From contig NC_091872.1 of NCBI RefSeq assembly GCF_019399895.1, positions 2,612,395 to 2,676,394 on the forward strand: a stretch of 64,000 nt of DNA, written 5' to 3'. Position 1 is the stretch's first letter. Each line of letters begins with the position of its first letter. Both the position numbers and the translations under genes were made by a program. This stretch comes from Cardiocondyla obscurior (lineage: Eukaryota; Arthropoda; Insecta; Hymenoptera; Formicidae). The notes beneath the pieces were generated by a model, which was given only the letters and a program-made list of their open reading frames with translations, had not been told where the DNA came from and did not search any database. Of this stretch, positions 51,054-64,000 are shown piece by piece.

Positions 51054-52447
51054 GTACGTACGAAACAGCCGCGACTGTTGCGTACCGAGCAAAAAGACGC
51101 GATCTCCTTTCTCTCTTTCTCTTTGAAAGCTCTATACAGATTTCGGTGCACATACCGTGCGATTCAACGCTAGCGTGCGTCAGCGTATGAGATTCATGCG
51201 CGTGCATTCACAAATACTCGCTATACAAACGCGGTTGCAACGACATGAGAATTAAGATACTTAGGATCAGTTCCTTCAACGTTAATTAGTCTTAACCGTG
51301 GTATTCTTCTTTTTCTCTCTCTCTTTTTTTTCTACTCGCAGTGTTGTCCAAATTCTTTTTTTTTTTAAATAGGGATAGAAATAGGGAGGTAATAAAAAAC
51401 GTAAATGTAATTGATTATAATTAAAATCTTGAATCTAACATTCGATAGTCTAGAAACGCGCCGGAAAAATAACCACGCAATGTACACCTCAGCTGTAAAT
51501 ATGAGTTTCATTATCGATAATGAGAAGGGTAAATAGTAATTTCGATTTATTCTCGTACGTACATTTTGGAGATTTCAATTTCTATGCACATAGATAGATT
51601 CGCGGAGAAAACTAAGGTATTACCCGTTTGCTCGAGTACTCGCGTACATTAGATTAGTAATTAAATCGCTGCAATAATAAGTAATGAAATTTGCGGCTCC
51701 GACATAATCTCAAGATATAACACATCCCTTCGTGCATGCTTTCACGGTGAGCGTTAATTCATCGGATGCCATAAAAATGGAAAGGGACAGTACGACTTAT
51801 CTTGAACCAATTATAAAAGTTTTAACGGATTCGCGGCTCGATACCCCACGAAACTTCAATGCTTTATAATTTTTTTAATCATTCGCGCATCTCCCAGAAA
51901 GAGATTACTGTGCATGTAACGTATCCGATACGTTGAAATTTTAATAAACTAGTTACTATTTACATGGATAACAAAAAAAAAAAAAGAGTATTGAATACCG
52001 ATTGTTTAATTAATCAATGCTCCATAATTGGACATGTTGATAAATAACATTCTTTAATCAATGAAATATATAAAAAAAAGTTATTTATTATAATATTTTT
52101 TAATTAAGATAAGTAAAATAATTCTGTTTGTGTACTGCAAAGAGAGAAAAAAAAGGTTAACAATATACAATACATTCCAGTAAAAATTTCAAATAAATTC
52201 GAATTTATGCGAGTGTACGTGAGTGCTTCATGCGTATTATTCCGATAATACAAAGGGAATTCTAGAATATTATTTTTTTTTATAGGCTTGTTGCGTTTGT
52301 ATTTTAATTAAATTATTAATTTTCCCTGGACATTGCGAATTATTCCGCATCATATCACTTTATTGCACTGGAAAATCGTGCACAATTTTGGGATTCCATT
52401 ATAGTAATCCTAACGTGAGGAAAATTTTGTGCGCGCTCAGGGGCACG

Positions 52448-52543
52448 GGATAAGTCGCATATTTGCCGACGTAGGAAGTACTAAAAGCTTTTCACTCTCG
52501 GCCTTATTTTCGGTCCGTAAATCGGATTCCGTTACTGCTTTTC
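52448..52543. repeat. Diverged direct repeat, copy 2
   Basis: Second copy of the repeat at 50959-51053, same orientation, 1.5 kb downstream. It ends at CTGCTTTTCAG, where the two sequences cease to match. Confidence 0.75.
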
Positions 52544-55500
52544 AGGTTCGAATTAAGGTGACGTCCGGCACGCTGTCCGGTTAAGAGCGTTAAAACGAGA
52601 GGGGCAGTAATCGCGATTTTTATTTCATATATTATTCCGCTGTATGATGCCTTATTCGGATAGAGCGGTTGACGCGGTAGGGCGAATCGGAATCAACTAA
52701 ATTACGGCAAAGTAGCGTCAAGTATAAAACAGTGCAAAAACCCGCAGTGACTGTTTAAATATTCGTAAAGCTGACCGTTCTTTGATTTACCTACGCTTGT
52801 AGGTAAATATTTCCGCTTTGAGCAGCGACCGTTTGAAGTAATCGGATAAAAGTTAATTTATGAAAGAAAAAAAAAAAAAAAAAAAAAGAAAAAGAAGACA
52901 AAAAGTAAAAACGTAAAATCTTTTCCCTTCCTCGTAACGAGATGCGACAAATGCTCGCGCTATTATTTTCATAAGTAAAAAGTGGTGCGTCCCGGAAATT
53001 AAATTGAATCCATACCGCGGCCGAGAACGACGCCGTGACTCGCACGAGACGCAAATTATATATCGTGTACGAAATCGCATTAAGTCTGGCCAATAGCTGG
53101 TGAGTGGCGAGCAGCTCTTTTTGCCTATGGATCATTTCCAATCGCGAAACATGGCCCAGAGTCTCGTTATTCGGACGAACGTGAAATCGCGAATAAAAGC
53201 CAGCCGTACCGCGCGTTACGGATGTTCGCAGTCGAAATTGGAAAGAACGCGGAGCGCGGATAAAAAAAAATATATATATAAAATAAAAAAGGCGAAGTGG
53301 ATAATTGTCGAGGAGAAGGAAGCAGTGCGAGCAATTATTTTCGCGAAAAGGACAGGCCGCGTTATTAAATCGCGCAGTTGTTCATCTCCCGGCTCACGTC
53401 GGCCGCGCCTGTTCGGACAGAAGCCGCGGAAAGAGACAGATAAATAGGTAGATAATGCTTCGAGAAAGGAAAGCGGGAAATTAACTTTTTCTCTCTCGCG
53501 ATTTTCACCCGCGTTTCTCTACTTTCGTATAATACGCGTCTTTCATCCGGACTTTTCTATTCCTGGTAATTTTCTTACAAATTCCGTCACGTTTAATTAA
53601 CGCGCGAAGGAGGAAGTCGCGGCGGAAATTGTTTCCCATCTACAGCAGTTCGGCACGCGTCGCTGAAATGCAGCGTCAACGTTGACAAGCGTCATAAAAT
53701 GCTTAGACTAACGTATCAAGTCGAAAAAAAATGAAAAAAAGAGAGGAAAAAATGTGCGGATTGTTTCGTATTAACGTTGCTGATTACGTCGCGTTTATAG
53801 GATCGACCGAGTGTAGGGTTGCGGGCTCCTATTTCCTTACTTTACTTCCGATCTCTCGTGCATCGCGACGCGGCGGGGCGCGGGCCCTTCGCGTTATAAT
53901 ACGCGAGCATTCTCACGTGCGCCGCCACGAGGCCACGTACACGTCGTGTCGTATGCGAACTCGCATTACTCGCCTGTTGGCTTGAATGCAACAACGATAA
54001 CTGCAGCACTGTCGAAGCGACAGGGTGACGGGGATTCTCGGCGTTCTTCGTGGGGTGTTTAAGCGAGATAGCAGGGTGTATCAGCAGGCACGAACTCGCG
54101 CCAGTCTCGCTTTGGATATTCATTCTCGAGGCTCTAATCTCGCATAATGTACTTGTGATTTAATGGCGGCGCACCTCCTACGGCATTGCACCGCGATAAT
54201 CGCGTTTCCGACACCGCTGGGATGAATTGAGGGCACGGGGAATGCGCCAGTGGGCCCAAAAACGATATCGTAAACGTGATGGAAGTCATAATAAAGCCTC
54301 TAACGGCGCGCGGCGCTAGAATAAGCAGCGCGAGAAATCGAAATAATGTCTGCATTGTTCTGCTCATCAGAGATGCGATACCCCGGACAATTTATTTAGG
54401 TATTAACTTCATTCAAATGTTAGAATGGTACGCTTCTTAAAATTATTTCTCGCGATTCTATTATTATTATTATTAATTTTTTTTTATTAATTATAAATAC
54501 TATTTTATTAAATTCCCGACGTCGCGCATAAAAATTCAAACCGATGGAAAATGTCCGTAACGTTTCGCTACGACAAATTGTCTTTCACATATGTATAAAG
54601 AAAACGTTGACAGTCACGGAGTCGAACCAGAAATATTCCGCGGTATTTCTCGAGGACCATCGCTGTCCTAGAAGCGGAAGCGCGCTCGCACCTTGAAGGA
54701 GAGATTTTGAGCAGAAACGAAGTTCTCGTAATTTAGCGAGCTTGTGAATATCGACAGGCGCATCGCCCTCCTTGCTTCTCCGCCTCCACCGCCGCCGTGC
54801 CTTCGTCTCCTCCGACGGCACTCTCGTAAAGTTCCGTGGCTGCCGCTTCGCGTCGCAGTTGACACAAATCCGTGCGGACGACAAGCCGGAAAGCTTTTTC
54901 GTATGTGTGTCGAATCGGGGTTAGCTTCGATGCCTCTGGCTCGCCATTAACGAGATCGGCCGGATGCCACCCTCCTTCCCCATCCGTCGTTCACGATCCC
55001 TTTTGTCCTTTTTCGTACTACCGCGCGCCGCTCGCACTCCTCTTTTGCGCGTCACGTTCGCCGGATGAATGATAATTTACGCGTGCTCGATTCACCGCCA
55101 GCGGAAAAAGCTTTTCCTTCTCGCTCTTCCTTTCGCCCGTTCTCCATCCGGATCGTTGGTACCCGCGCGCCACAGGGACGCATCTATGCGAAAACTAATC
55201 AACTGTAGGCTTTGGGATATTATTAGTTATTAAAGTCCATTGCGGGGAATAACGTTATTTTCCGAGAAATATTTCTTAATATCGCGACGCAAATGGAAAA
55301 GAAACGATATACTCGCGGCTTGTACCCTCGATCGGAGGAAGTAGCGAAACTGCATTTCTTATCTATAATCTTGCGCAGACTTAAATATATTTTTTTTAAT
55401 TTTCTTATTGAATATTATAGTATGTAGCGATAATTGATTTATTTATTACAATTTTATAAAAATTTGATCTTGATATATTGAGTATTTGAATGTAAAGGGT

Positions 55501-58500
55501 GCGTTTTGCGCACTCGATGCACTTCGAAGCGTGGGATTTCGTAAAAATCACCATCCAACCCTACGCGTACCATACGCGCGCGCTGTAATTTCGCAAAAGC
55601 GATTCGTTATCATTTCACCGGCGTGGTGCTAATACGCAGAGAAGAGCCCGGCGTGGCGAATGCGATTCTCTTTTTCTTCCATTCGACAGGGGAAACCGAC
55701 CGCGGCGCGATTCCCCGAGCTCTCTCTTCCTCTCTCTCTCTCTCTGTCTCTTTCTCTCGCGTTAAAGGGTGCTCGCGTTTTTCGCGAGATTAAAATTATG
55801 GATACAAATTGCACTAGCGTGGTTGCGGTGTCAGTCGTGCGAACAGAATTTACGCTTTCATCTCGAGACGAGCACTCCTATCGTGTTTTCAAATAAAGAG
55901 TGTATTCTGATAGGATTTCACGTCGGGATTTCGCGCCGTTGCTTTTCCCTCGATTCCGGAATGACTGTATTCCGCGACTATTTCCCCGTCACGTATATTC
56001 CGTGCTAATTTAAAGTGAATCAATTCAAACTTTCTCTCGCGTTACAGTACGAAAAATAAGTACATTTTAATTTACTCTTTGTCTTAAACTCTTTGTACCG
56101 AGAATTATAATCTCACATTCCCCCTCTCCTCCCGGCCTTTAATCCATAACATTATTAAATAGCTCGATAATTAAACTTTAAATTAAATTCTTGCTAAGGA
56201 AATGATTACCCGGGGTATATAGCCTGGATAAAACTCGTGATTTTATCTTACTTCGCAGCCACGGAAATTTTTCAATAATCGTATCCGACTGAGTTACTGA
56301 CATTTCAAGTCACTAATATTGCGGCAGATGCAAGCAATTCGCTGCGCCGGAGCTCGAACGTCCCGATTTTCGTCTTTGATGAAAGACCCGAGGTAACCAT
56401 ATCGACGAGCGAAACGTTCGAAAGGGATTATGAAAACCCGGGCAAATGATGCGCGAAGGCATAAAGAGAGGAATTTTTGAATGGGCCGGCGTACTTTTGT
56501 TACCGGCGTATCTATAAACCACGAGAAGTCTCGTTGCAACGCTCGTGCGCGCATGTTTCTTCATTGCTTCGGCTATGCCTTTCCTAAATTTAACTAGATT
56601 TATGTGGCCCTGTTTCCTAATGTTTCATTCACCGCGTAAGCTAAAAATATACGCGTTCCCGCGCGCGAGCTACAAAAACCTGATGCAAAGTCTTTGTTTG
56701 TTGCGTGATTGAATGAAGGCCTCCAGCTTTTAGTGTAAAAGAAATTTAAATTGCGGAATCCCGGAACAGAAAGCGTGATCAGTATTTAATGAAAATTTAT
56801 TAACTTCGGAATAACGTGACGTTGAATAAAATATTTTATGAATTTTTCCCCGCGTAAAGAAAACCTCTAATGCAAGTATTTAATAAAAAAAAAAAAAAGA
56901 AATAAAGAAAAAAAATATTAGCGCCGCGGAAAAGAAGCAGCAATGAATTAAATTTGATCTCGCAAAGCTTTTTAAAGATAGGATACGGAGAGATATTTAA
57001 TTAGTCAAAATTTGGAGGATTTGTTTTTCGTACAGAAAACCACTTTTTTGAAAAAAAAATTGTGGAGCAAAATTATCCAGATTTTTTTTCCCCATGTTAT
57101 TACTCGTTCGTACAAAAATAAGACTTTTTTCGATCTATTTGGTAGGATAAAAATGAAGCGAACATATGGCGATATACTTACACGTAAGGCTGTGCGTTTA
57201 TGTTCGGGTAGTTGTTGCGGTTTAGTTCAATTTCGAAAATAGATCGGGAGTAATCCATACATTGGAGTACGATAGCCGGGATTATAGATACGTTTAGATG
57301 CGCGCTGCGTTGCAACGTGAACAGTGAAATTCTACGGCCGCGTTATCATAACGCATAGATCCGAGGTACGTGTTAAATCGGCTTGCGGATAATAATCGTA
57401 TCTCGCGAATCTAATTTCGTATTTCGCAACGTTTGATTTTTTTTTTTCTTCCTTTTTTTATTTTTTTTTTTCTATCGCACAATCTGAGCGCACGTGTTGC
57501 GCTGAAGATGCTTCTAATAATTAGAATAACTTATGCCGCAAGGTATAATAATGTTTTTACTCGAGTCATTATCGACCGCCGGGAGATTAAAATGACAATA
57601 ATATTGGTATATGCGACAATAATTAGCAGCTTTATTACGAAACTAATATAATCAGATGAAATTGAGATTAAATTGGAATAAAATTATTATACATTAATTT
57701 ATGATTATTGTACCAATAATGTACCGACTCTAATTGCGCGACAGCGACGGAATAACGAGCCGTTAAATGAAATCCCGAGGCCAAGATTTGTTTGCCCTCC
57801 TTGTGAATTATCGAATCGTTTATAATTACATTTGCGAAAACGCAGGTCCTGCGTCGAAATTATTTCGCCCACATATACCCGCGATAGCGCAGGTGAAAAT
57901 AAATCCCCGCTCTACTATCGGCGTACGTGGAGAACATATACGAAACAAGTGGTTCACTTACGACCGCGAGTAAATTAATTTTCGCAATTCTCCCCCCGAG
58001 CCCTATGTATCTGTCCTTTTCCTTTTTCAAAACTTCGCCACAGACATTTCGCCCGCGCTTTCGCCGTCGAATGAGCCGCTCACCTCTCCACTTCAGGGAA
58101 TTTGCTCGTATTTATGAGATGCTCGAGTTGGAAGTCACGTATTCACGTAGTTGCATCGTATCGACGTCCTGGAGCGGCATTAAAAAAAAAAAAAAGAGAG
58201 AAAAAGAAAAAGTAAAAAAAAAAGAAGAAGAAGAAAAGTAAAAGAAAAAGAAAGGAGGAGGGAGAGCGAAAAAGCAAAACAAGCCCGGCATTAACGATCC
58301 TTTCTTCATGGAGGGTAATGCATTTCATCCGTGCACGTTTGCATCGTGACTCTTATTAATTTTCACGATGCGCATAATCCAGCCCGGAATGCTCAGCCTC
58401 GTTCTTTATTTCGCTTCTTTTCTTTCTTATCGTTCCGCCTATTCGTTTTATTTAGTTGCATTGACTTGGGATTTTGAGGAAAGCACAAAAAGTATTAAAT

Positions 58501-59107
58501 AGTATTTTCAAAATGTCACTCGTAATCCAAAAAAAAAAAAAAAAAGAAATTTCTTTTTTTTTTAAGTTTGATTCTGTTTAAATTATTCTGCCGATCTCTT
58601 CAGATAATTTCGTTTACGTTCGTGCGAAACGCGCGGGACAAGCGCGTGAAATATACGGGAGAAAAGATCGAAGCGATGATCGTAAAAAAAATCTGTCGCG
58701 TTGATAGGAAGCTTACGTATTCGTGAATACGTTTCTGCAGCATCAGCTTATTTGATGGTCTCCGCCATCGGCGAGGTTCGTCGGTTCTTTTTATCACGCG
58801 GTTGTCGGTTATTAGCTCTCCAGGAACCTACATATAGCGATACGTTGATGTACTCGAATTAAATTTTTTTTCCTTTCTTTCTTTCTTTCTTTTATTATTA
58901 TATTTTTTTTTTTTTATAACGCGGCGCATGAGATAATTATTAAATCGTATTATTGATTTTCTATACTTTCCTACTTTGTGCCGATTGGAACGCGCGGAAA
59001 ATGGGGACGCAAATGCAATCTAAAAAATTAAATGCAAACCCGATCATGACGAGAATAATAAAATAATAATGGCGATTATTATGATTATTACGACATCCAC
59101 ACAGACG

Positions 59108-59200
59108 TACACGTTTGCTGCGACGGCAAATGCCATATCTACCTCTTATTAGTGTGCACTAGACGTCATCGCCGCGACAAACGTTATATCTGTCCCTCAG
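59108..59200. mobile_element. Degenerate remnant related to the MITE family
   Basis: Two adjacent stretches resemble the right end of the elements at 1202-1446 and 16455-16675: GGCAAATGCCATATCT followed by AGTG, and CGACAAACGTTATATCTGTC followed by CAGTG. A left-type fragment TTTGCTGCGACG abuts the first. No intact pair of arms remains, so this is a rearranged or nested relic. Confidence 0.45.
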
Positions 59201-59646
59201 TGCACAACTACGCGTATTTCGGAAACAGATGGTGAGGCTTTACGTTTTAATAGTATTTTCCTCAATTACATGTCGATATATTTTATCGCGGCTATACGCT
59301 TCGCTTGAATTTCAATTTCACTCGATACAACTTGGTATTAGCTGTGTCTTGATGTCTCGTCACACATTTTCGCCAATGGCGGTGGATATAAAGAGAAGGG
59401 TAGACAGAAAAAAAGAGACAGTAGGGGTGAGCTTTGTGCCGTAATATATTCTAAATATATAACGCGTATTTTCACGTAGTATAGCGAATGACGATGCCGC
59501 GACGTGATTTCATTACGTGTTTCCACTCGTTGAAAGGAATTTTCCACAAAACGTGAAATTTCTCCCTCGTTTTCAACCCTTTTCCGTTCCCATCGACAAC
59601 CGCGTGACGGCGTCTCGTTCGCGCCGACTGCGCGTGCTGTTGTCCG

Positions 59647-59660
59647 GTCGCCATAGCAAC
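59647..59660 (+). promoter_or_regulatory. X-box (RFX-factor site)
   Basis: GTCGCCATAGCAAC is a near-palindromic match to the X-box pattern GTNRCCATRGYAAC-like sites bound by RFX factors, which control cilium genes in animals. It lies about 85 bp upstream of an initiator-like TCAGTG (59733-59738) and of a candidate first exon. Binding is inferred from sequence only. Confidence 0.5.
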
Positions 59661-59732
59661 CTAGCGACGAGTCTACAGTGGCCCAAGGTGGATGGACTGC
59701 GGGTTGGCGCGCCTGAACAGACAGAGCAGAAG

Positions 59733-60035
59733 TCAGTGCACGCGCGGACGCGAAACCGGAGCGTGTTACGTTCGCCGCTGCTCTTTCTCTCTCTCTTTCT
59801 GTCTATCTTCTCGTCTCTCTCTCCGTCCCCCTTTTTTTTTTTCTCTCTTCTCTCGTCGCCGTGCCGCTTTCCGGATCGCGTCGCGATATCGCCACCCGCG
59901 CTCGATCGTACGTGTCGATGGTGTTTGTGTCTTGCATTCAAGCCGCTCACGGACTCCCGGTGGAGACACTCTCCCAAGATCGAAGTCAGCCGTTGACAGT
60001 GACATTATGGAGTGATTCGATCGACTTCGTAACAG
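59733..60035 (+). other. Candidate non-coding first exon (plus strand)
   Basis: A TCAGTG initiator-like start is followed by GC-rich and CT-rich leader sequence, then the donor CGTAACAG|GTGAGG at 60035. Frames through it are open for long stretches, but the ATGs present either stop before the donor or continue without known similarity. It is therefore best read as 5' untranslated sequence of a gene whose coding exons lie beyond 64 kb. Confidence 0.4.
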
Positions 60036-63000
60036 GTGAGGCTATTGTTAAAAAAAAAATATATATATATATATAAAAATAAAAAAGAAACGATTAAAAG
60101 AAAATTAAATAAAAAATATATATAAAATGGGAAAGTTTTACGTTTGCCAGCCCGTGCATTTTTCGGACACTGTGGGCCGACATTCGCGAGTGGCCTGTCG
60201 AGAGACTTGAAATTTCACGCTGGGCGATATCGGATCGGTACGCTTCTGCCTCTATTTCGGATATCGCGGTATCCACGGGCGACACATGATTTTTCTGACG
60301 CGCGCGGTTGACAGTTTCGCTCACCTGAATACGTAGTGATTAATAGACATGTAATATGCGTTTCGAATTGAAGTGTTTTTTTTTTTTCTTTTTTTTCTCT
60401 CTTTTTTGTGTGAGACACAAGGGGGTTTTACGCGATTGATAAAATAAAGGCCGCGTCGGTTTTCTTTAATTCAGACTTGAGAAACAGAGTATTTGTGAAA
60501 TTGGGAAGCATCGACAGGGCGACCGCTGCAGTTGACGGTCGAAACTGGACTCTGTCCAGATGCTCGAAGACGTTCACATCGCGGTTTGTAACGAAAGCGC
60601 GTTGAAGTAATTGACCAACGTTTTAATTTAAAAAGAAATAATTTTGCGCATATGTATACGTACGTATATAATAAATTGTAAAATAATATTCTTTAATCCG
60701 GGTGAACATAATTCACATAATTTATAATTCATGTAATGCAATTAACGTTCGCGTGTAAACGGAAAATAGTCCTTGGAGGTAGGATTCTACCGCCAAGTAG
60801 ATATAGTCAAGCAAAGGTCAGACATGCCGTAGTCCACTTGCCGAATGCACGGTTTCCCGGAATTTTAGGCGTTTGTCGTGTTGCATCTCGGTGAAATTGC
60901 TCCAACAAACATTTGTAGAGCATGTAGAAATTGTTTTACATATTAGAAACATTGTCACTTGCGTTGTTGATTGCAGAGTTAGTTAATAATCATTAATGAG
61001 CTACATTTAAATAAAGAACGCCTGTGTAGGAAAGAATTTTTATAAAATAATGTTTATTTTTTTTTTTTTACAAATAGGCTGTGTAAAATAAATTTGATAA
61101 AACCGCGAAATAAAATTGTAGGAGAGACAAAGAGAGAAAGAGAGAATTGTGGCGAAATAAATGGGAGAAAAGAAAATTTTTGAAACATGTAATTAAGACT
61201 TTTTTTCTCTTTAAAAAGGGTTTATATAAATATAATATTATTTTATTACATTATTTTATCATATGACTACGCTCGGTTGTGCAAGAAGCTTGGTTACAAA
61301 CATGACATTTTATTACAAACGCGTTATAACGATGACGTAACGTCATACACACCGCGTACTTTGTGCGTATAGAAATTAAGTCCAACTAAAACCTCTCAAT
61401 TCTTTTGAGGCCAAAAGTCAAGTTGTTATAAAACTTTTATGCGGAACCTTTCAAAGTATATTTGCAGTTATTTATACGTTTAATTTAAGTTTTTATATTA
61501 TAAATACTGGAAGTAGAACTAACTTTTTCTTAATATGCTGGATAATTAATTATAAATTAATTATTTCAAATAATTCCATTTACTGTTTCTAATCGTAACA
61601 TTTTTGATCGTCCACTTCTATCTTAAATGAATGTTCTAAGAAGAATCAAGCCACGTCTGTAATCTATAAATAGCTCGTGACCTAAATACTATGGATATGA
61701 TTCTAAAAATGAATAGCAATTAGTAGCCCTCCCTTTATTTTATACAATATCGTCCGATTTGAAATGCCGAGAGATCGACGGGCCGATAAGAAAATTATTA
61801 GAAAAACTTCCAAAGTTTAGCGGGTAAGATAAGGAGTATAATGGTTTATAATCGCATAGTGGACAAGGTCGCAGATTTTATTTTCGATATAGCGGTCGGA
61901 TTCGATTTCAAGCGACGGCGTGGGAACCCGTCGCTTCGAGCCGGTGCCGGACCTCCGCATAAATGAGGTGAACTATAGCTTAGGGGTTGCGAGCGTGTTC
62001 CAAAGTCCAAGTTTGCTTTTAGTTTTATTCAAGTTACACGATGAGGGTGAGACGTTCATCTAAATTTTTGTTTTGTTTTGTTGATCAACGACCTCGATAA
62101 GCATTTGTAATTTTAAAGATTTTTAAAGGTTTGTTTTTTGTTTCTTTTTTTTTTTTTTTTTTTATTATTTATTAAACTTTTATAGAGATTTGAAACGAAT
62201 GGAGTTTGTAAGATCATATATTGCCCAATTCCAAGTTTATATAATAGTAGTAAAAAGTACCGCTTGCGAATATCTCGTTTTCGCAAGCTGCTTCTGCTTT
62301 TCATTGCAGGTCATAAAGACCGAGTAAAGTGATATCGGTATTTGCATGTTTGCACATTTGTTGCACGATTCCGCTGTATGCATTCTCTCCGCATAAGTCA
62401 CGGAATTACGTGTAGTCCCGTGTAGTTGCGCAAGGTGCTTCCGTGATATTAATTTATGACTTCGCATCGCTTGATCTTAACTCGTAAGCACGCGCGTAGG
62501 ATAACTAAGAGCCTCCAGCATTCCCATTATCTTTCGGCAACTGCAAGAGAGCAAGAATTAAATGATGTACTACGAAGCAAACAATTATTTCAATACTAAA
62601 AACATTGCGGCAAAAAAAAAAAAAAACAACAAGCAGACGTTAAATTTCAAGTATTAGACTATAGAAAAATTTCCATCAATTAAAATCAATTTAAATAGAA
62701 AATAGCTATGGAAATTTCGAAGATCGATAATTTGCGATGATATAAATATATTATTGACATATTTTATTCACATTGAATGTACATATATGCGTATTCGAGG
62801 TATTTAGGTACACATACGTGATAAAATATGAAATATAAATTGCGCGTATTTCACCAACTAAATAAATATTAATAAAAATATTTTGTGCGTTTTTCAAAGC
62901 AAGAGCTTACATTTCCGGATGCAATTTTTTTTCGTAAATTTAATTTTACGATGCAAAAAGAGAATATATATTTCCAAGGGGACTATTTTAAAATCTTGGT

Positions 63001-64000
63001 CCCTATGTCGACGTTTCTTCGTCGATTACATAAATTACGTTTTCATATTGATTCGCGCAGTCGACTCGGTTCCTTTTCGCGGCAACTACTTTCCTTAGAT
63101 TAGCGAAACAAAAAGGCGCGCTCTTATTTTAGTCGACGGCAGATTCTAAGTAGGAAGGAAAGCCAGTGCGCGCTATTCCTGTTTTGTTCGAAGGTCAAAG
63201 GGAAGAAGCGTAACGGTTCCGCTCCGTAGTTCTTAACACCTTTTCCGCCTGCCTCTGTCCCGTCCTCCGATCTTTTTTCGTCTCTTGTTCTTGTCTGGGT
63301 CGCGTTGACAAGAGGGATGGAAAAAGAACCTTTCGGGACGGTGCAAAAAGCGCAATTTGTTCCGAAAAACAACTGGTTTTATCGCGCCCGCCCTCGACAT
63401 CGCGTCGGATTTGTCACTCGCTCGATGATCGAAGCGTTTCGGCGGAACCGTCTGACCGATTGGCCGCATTTTCACTCGCGGTTCGCCGATGAAATCGACG
63501 AATAGGCTTTATCGATTCGACTAGAAATTATTTAAAAAAAAAGCGAGAGAAAGAGAAAGAGTTCTTACGAAATTTAACGACGAAAAGAAAAAAAAAATAA
63601 GGGGGGGAAAAAAATATGTAAAGCACGTTGCGTTGCTTAATTCTTCTCGTATTCACGTCATCCAGCTATTCAGCCAACCCAGGTTTCGTAGGAACGGCAC
63701 AATGTCTGTAGTTGAATGTGGGACAATTGCAAGTCGTGATGCGAAATTGTGGCTACATTTGACTATAGGGAATATTACTTTAATGCAGGGGAATGTGATG
63801 TAAGTAAGCGAAGCTACAAGTACATGCGCTTGTTTCTCGAAAATAATGTTAATACACGGTTTTGAGAATGTTTAAGGAAAATGCAAACTTCGATACACAG
63901 TAGTATACGGTATATTAACGAATAGGTACGCTCGTGGTGTAAATATTAAAGCCTTACATAGTACGATGTGTTTCGACTAAATAAATTTAATAAATAAATC
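60036..64000. other. Non-coding stretch, probably first intron of a plus-strand gene
   Basis: AT-rich with poly-T tracts; one hairpin at 61910-61936. Short open frames near 63.1-63.5 kb occur on both strands and match no known family. Confidence 0.4.
61910..61936. repeat. Hairpin, 9-bp GC-rich arms
   Basis: AAGCGACGG (61910-61918) and CCGTCGCTT (61928-61936) are exact complements around a 9-nt loop. Confidence 0.6.

Larger units (their letters stand above)
47179..59107. other. Long non-coding stretch
   Basis: About 12 kb, CpG-rich in parts (47.8-48.3, 53.8-55.2 kb), with homopolymers, a CT-rich tract near 55720-55760, purine runs near 58190-58265 and a diverged direct repeat (50959-51053 and 52448-52543). 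No conserved coding exon is seen. Confidence 0.4.

Noticed and set aside
48700..52560. GGTTCGA-type sequences suggesting a tRNA T-loop
   Set aside because: No matching A-box or acceptor stem at the right spacing was found around either occurrence.
59517..60015. Three overlapping plus-strand frames of 71-159 codons
   Set aside because: They are translations of CT-rich leader sequence (runs of Leu/Ser/Phe) and do not resemble known proteins. The region is better explained as promoter and 5' untranslated exon.
63124..63505. Overlapping frames of 66-82 codons on both strands
   Set aside because: No recognisable motif, and equal openness on both strands argues for base composition rather than coding.

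Overview
This window looks like nuclear DNA of a hymenopteran insect, most likely an ant. Two multi-exon genes with short AT-rich introns are clearly readable. They sit beside tens of kilobases of CpG-rich non-coding DNA full of A/T homopolymers, a contrast typical of ant and bee genomes. All exon boundaries were read by eye from reading frame, splice sites and protein similarity; no alignment was run.

Layout. 1-1.7 kb is AT-rich flank holding one short inverted-repeat element (MITE-like). 1.75-12.4 kb, minus strand, is a TBC1D1/TBC1D4-type Rab GTPase-activating protein (Drosophila pollux): 15 exons join in frame to about 1296 aa, with a PTB domain split by a long insert, a TBC domain with both catalytic fingers, and a C-terminal coiled coil. 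The first PTB domain of the vertebrate proteins is not found, and two upstream minus-strand candidate exons (15.6 and 17.2-17.6 kb) may mark other promoters. One of its introns is GC-AG. 16.45-16.68 kb holds a second MITE copy. 18.7-19.14 kb has a 22-bp inverted repeat carrying CCAAT boxes, followed by a possible plus-strand first coding exon. 19.46-21.88 kb, minus strand, is a complete nine-exon ELP3 (549 aa), the catalytic Elongator subunit.

From 22 to 64 kb no conserved protein was recognised. The strongest structure there is a pair of plus-strand exons (A and B, with shared 3' splice sites and a shared branch-point-like motif) present twice, 14.2 kb apart (32.5-33.0 and 46.7-47.2 kb). They look like duplicated exons of a large transcription unit, perhaps a long non-coding RNA or alternative 5' exons of a gene beyond the window. 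A possible promoter and first exon lies at 59.65-60.04 kb, with an X-box (RFX site) about 80 bp upstream of an initiator-like sequence. Other items are a diverged direct repeat (51.0 and 52.5 kb), several hairpins and simple repeats.

The two certain genes act in separate pathways: vesicle traffic (Rab GAP) and tRNA wobble-uridine modification (Elongator). The large right-hand region is best read as introns and 5' exons of one or more genes continuing past 64 kb.
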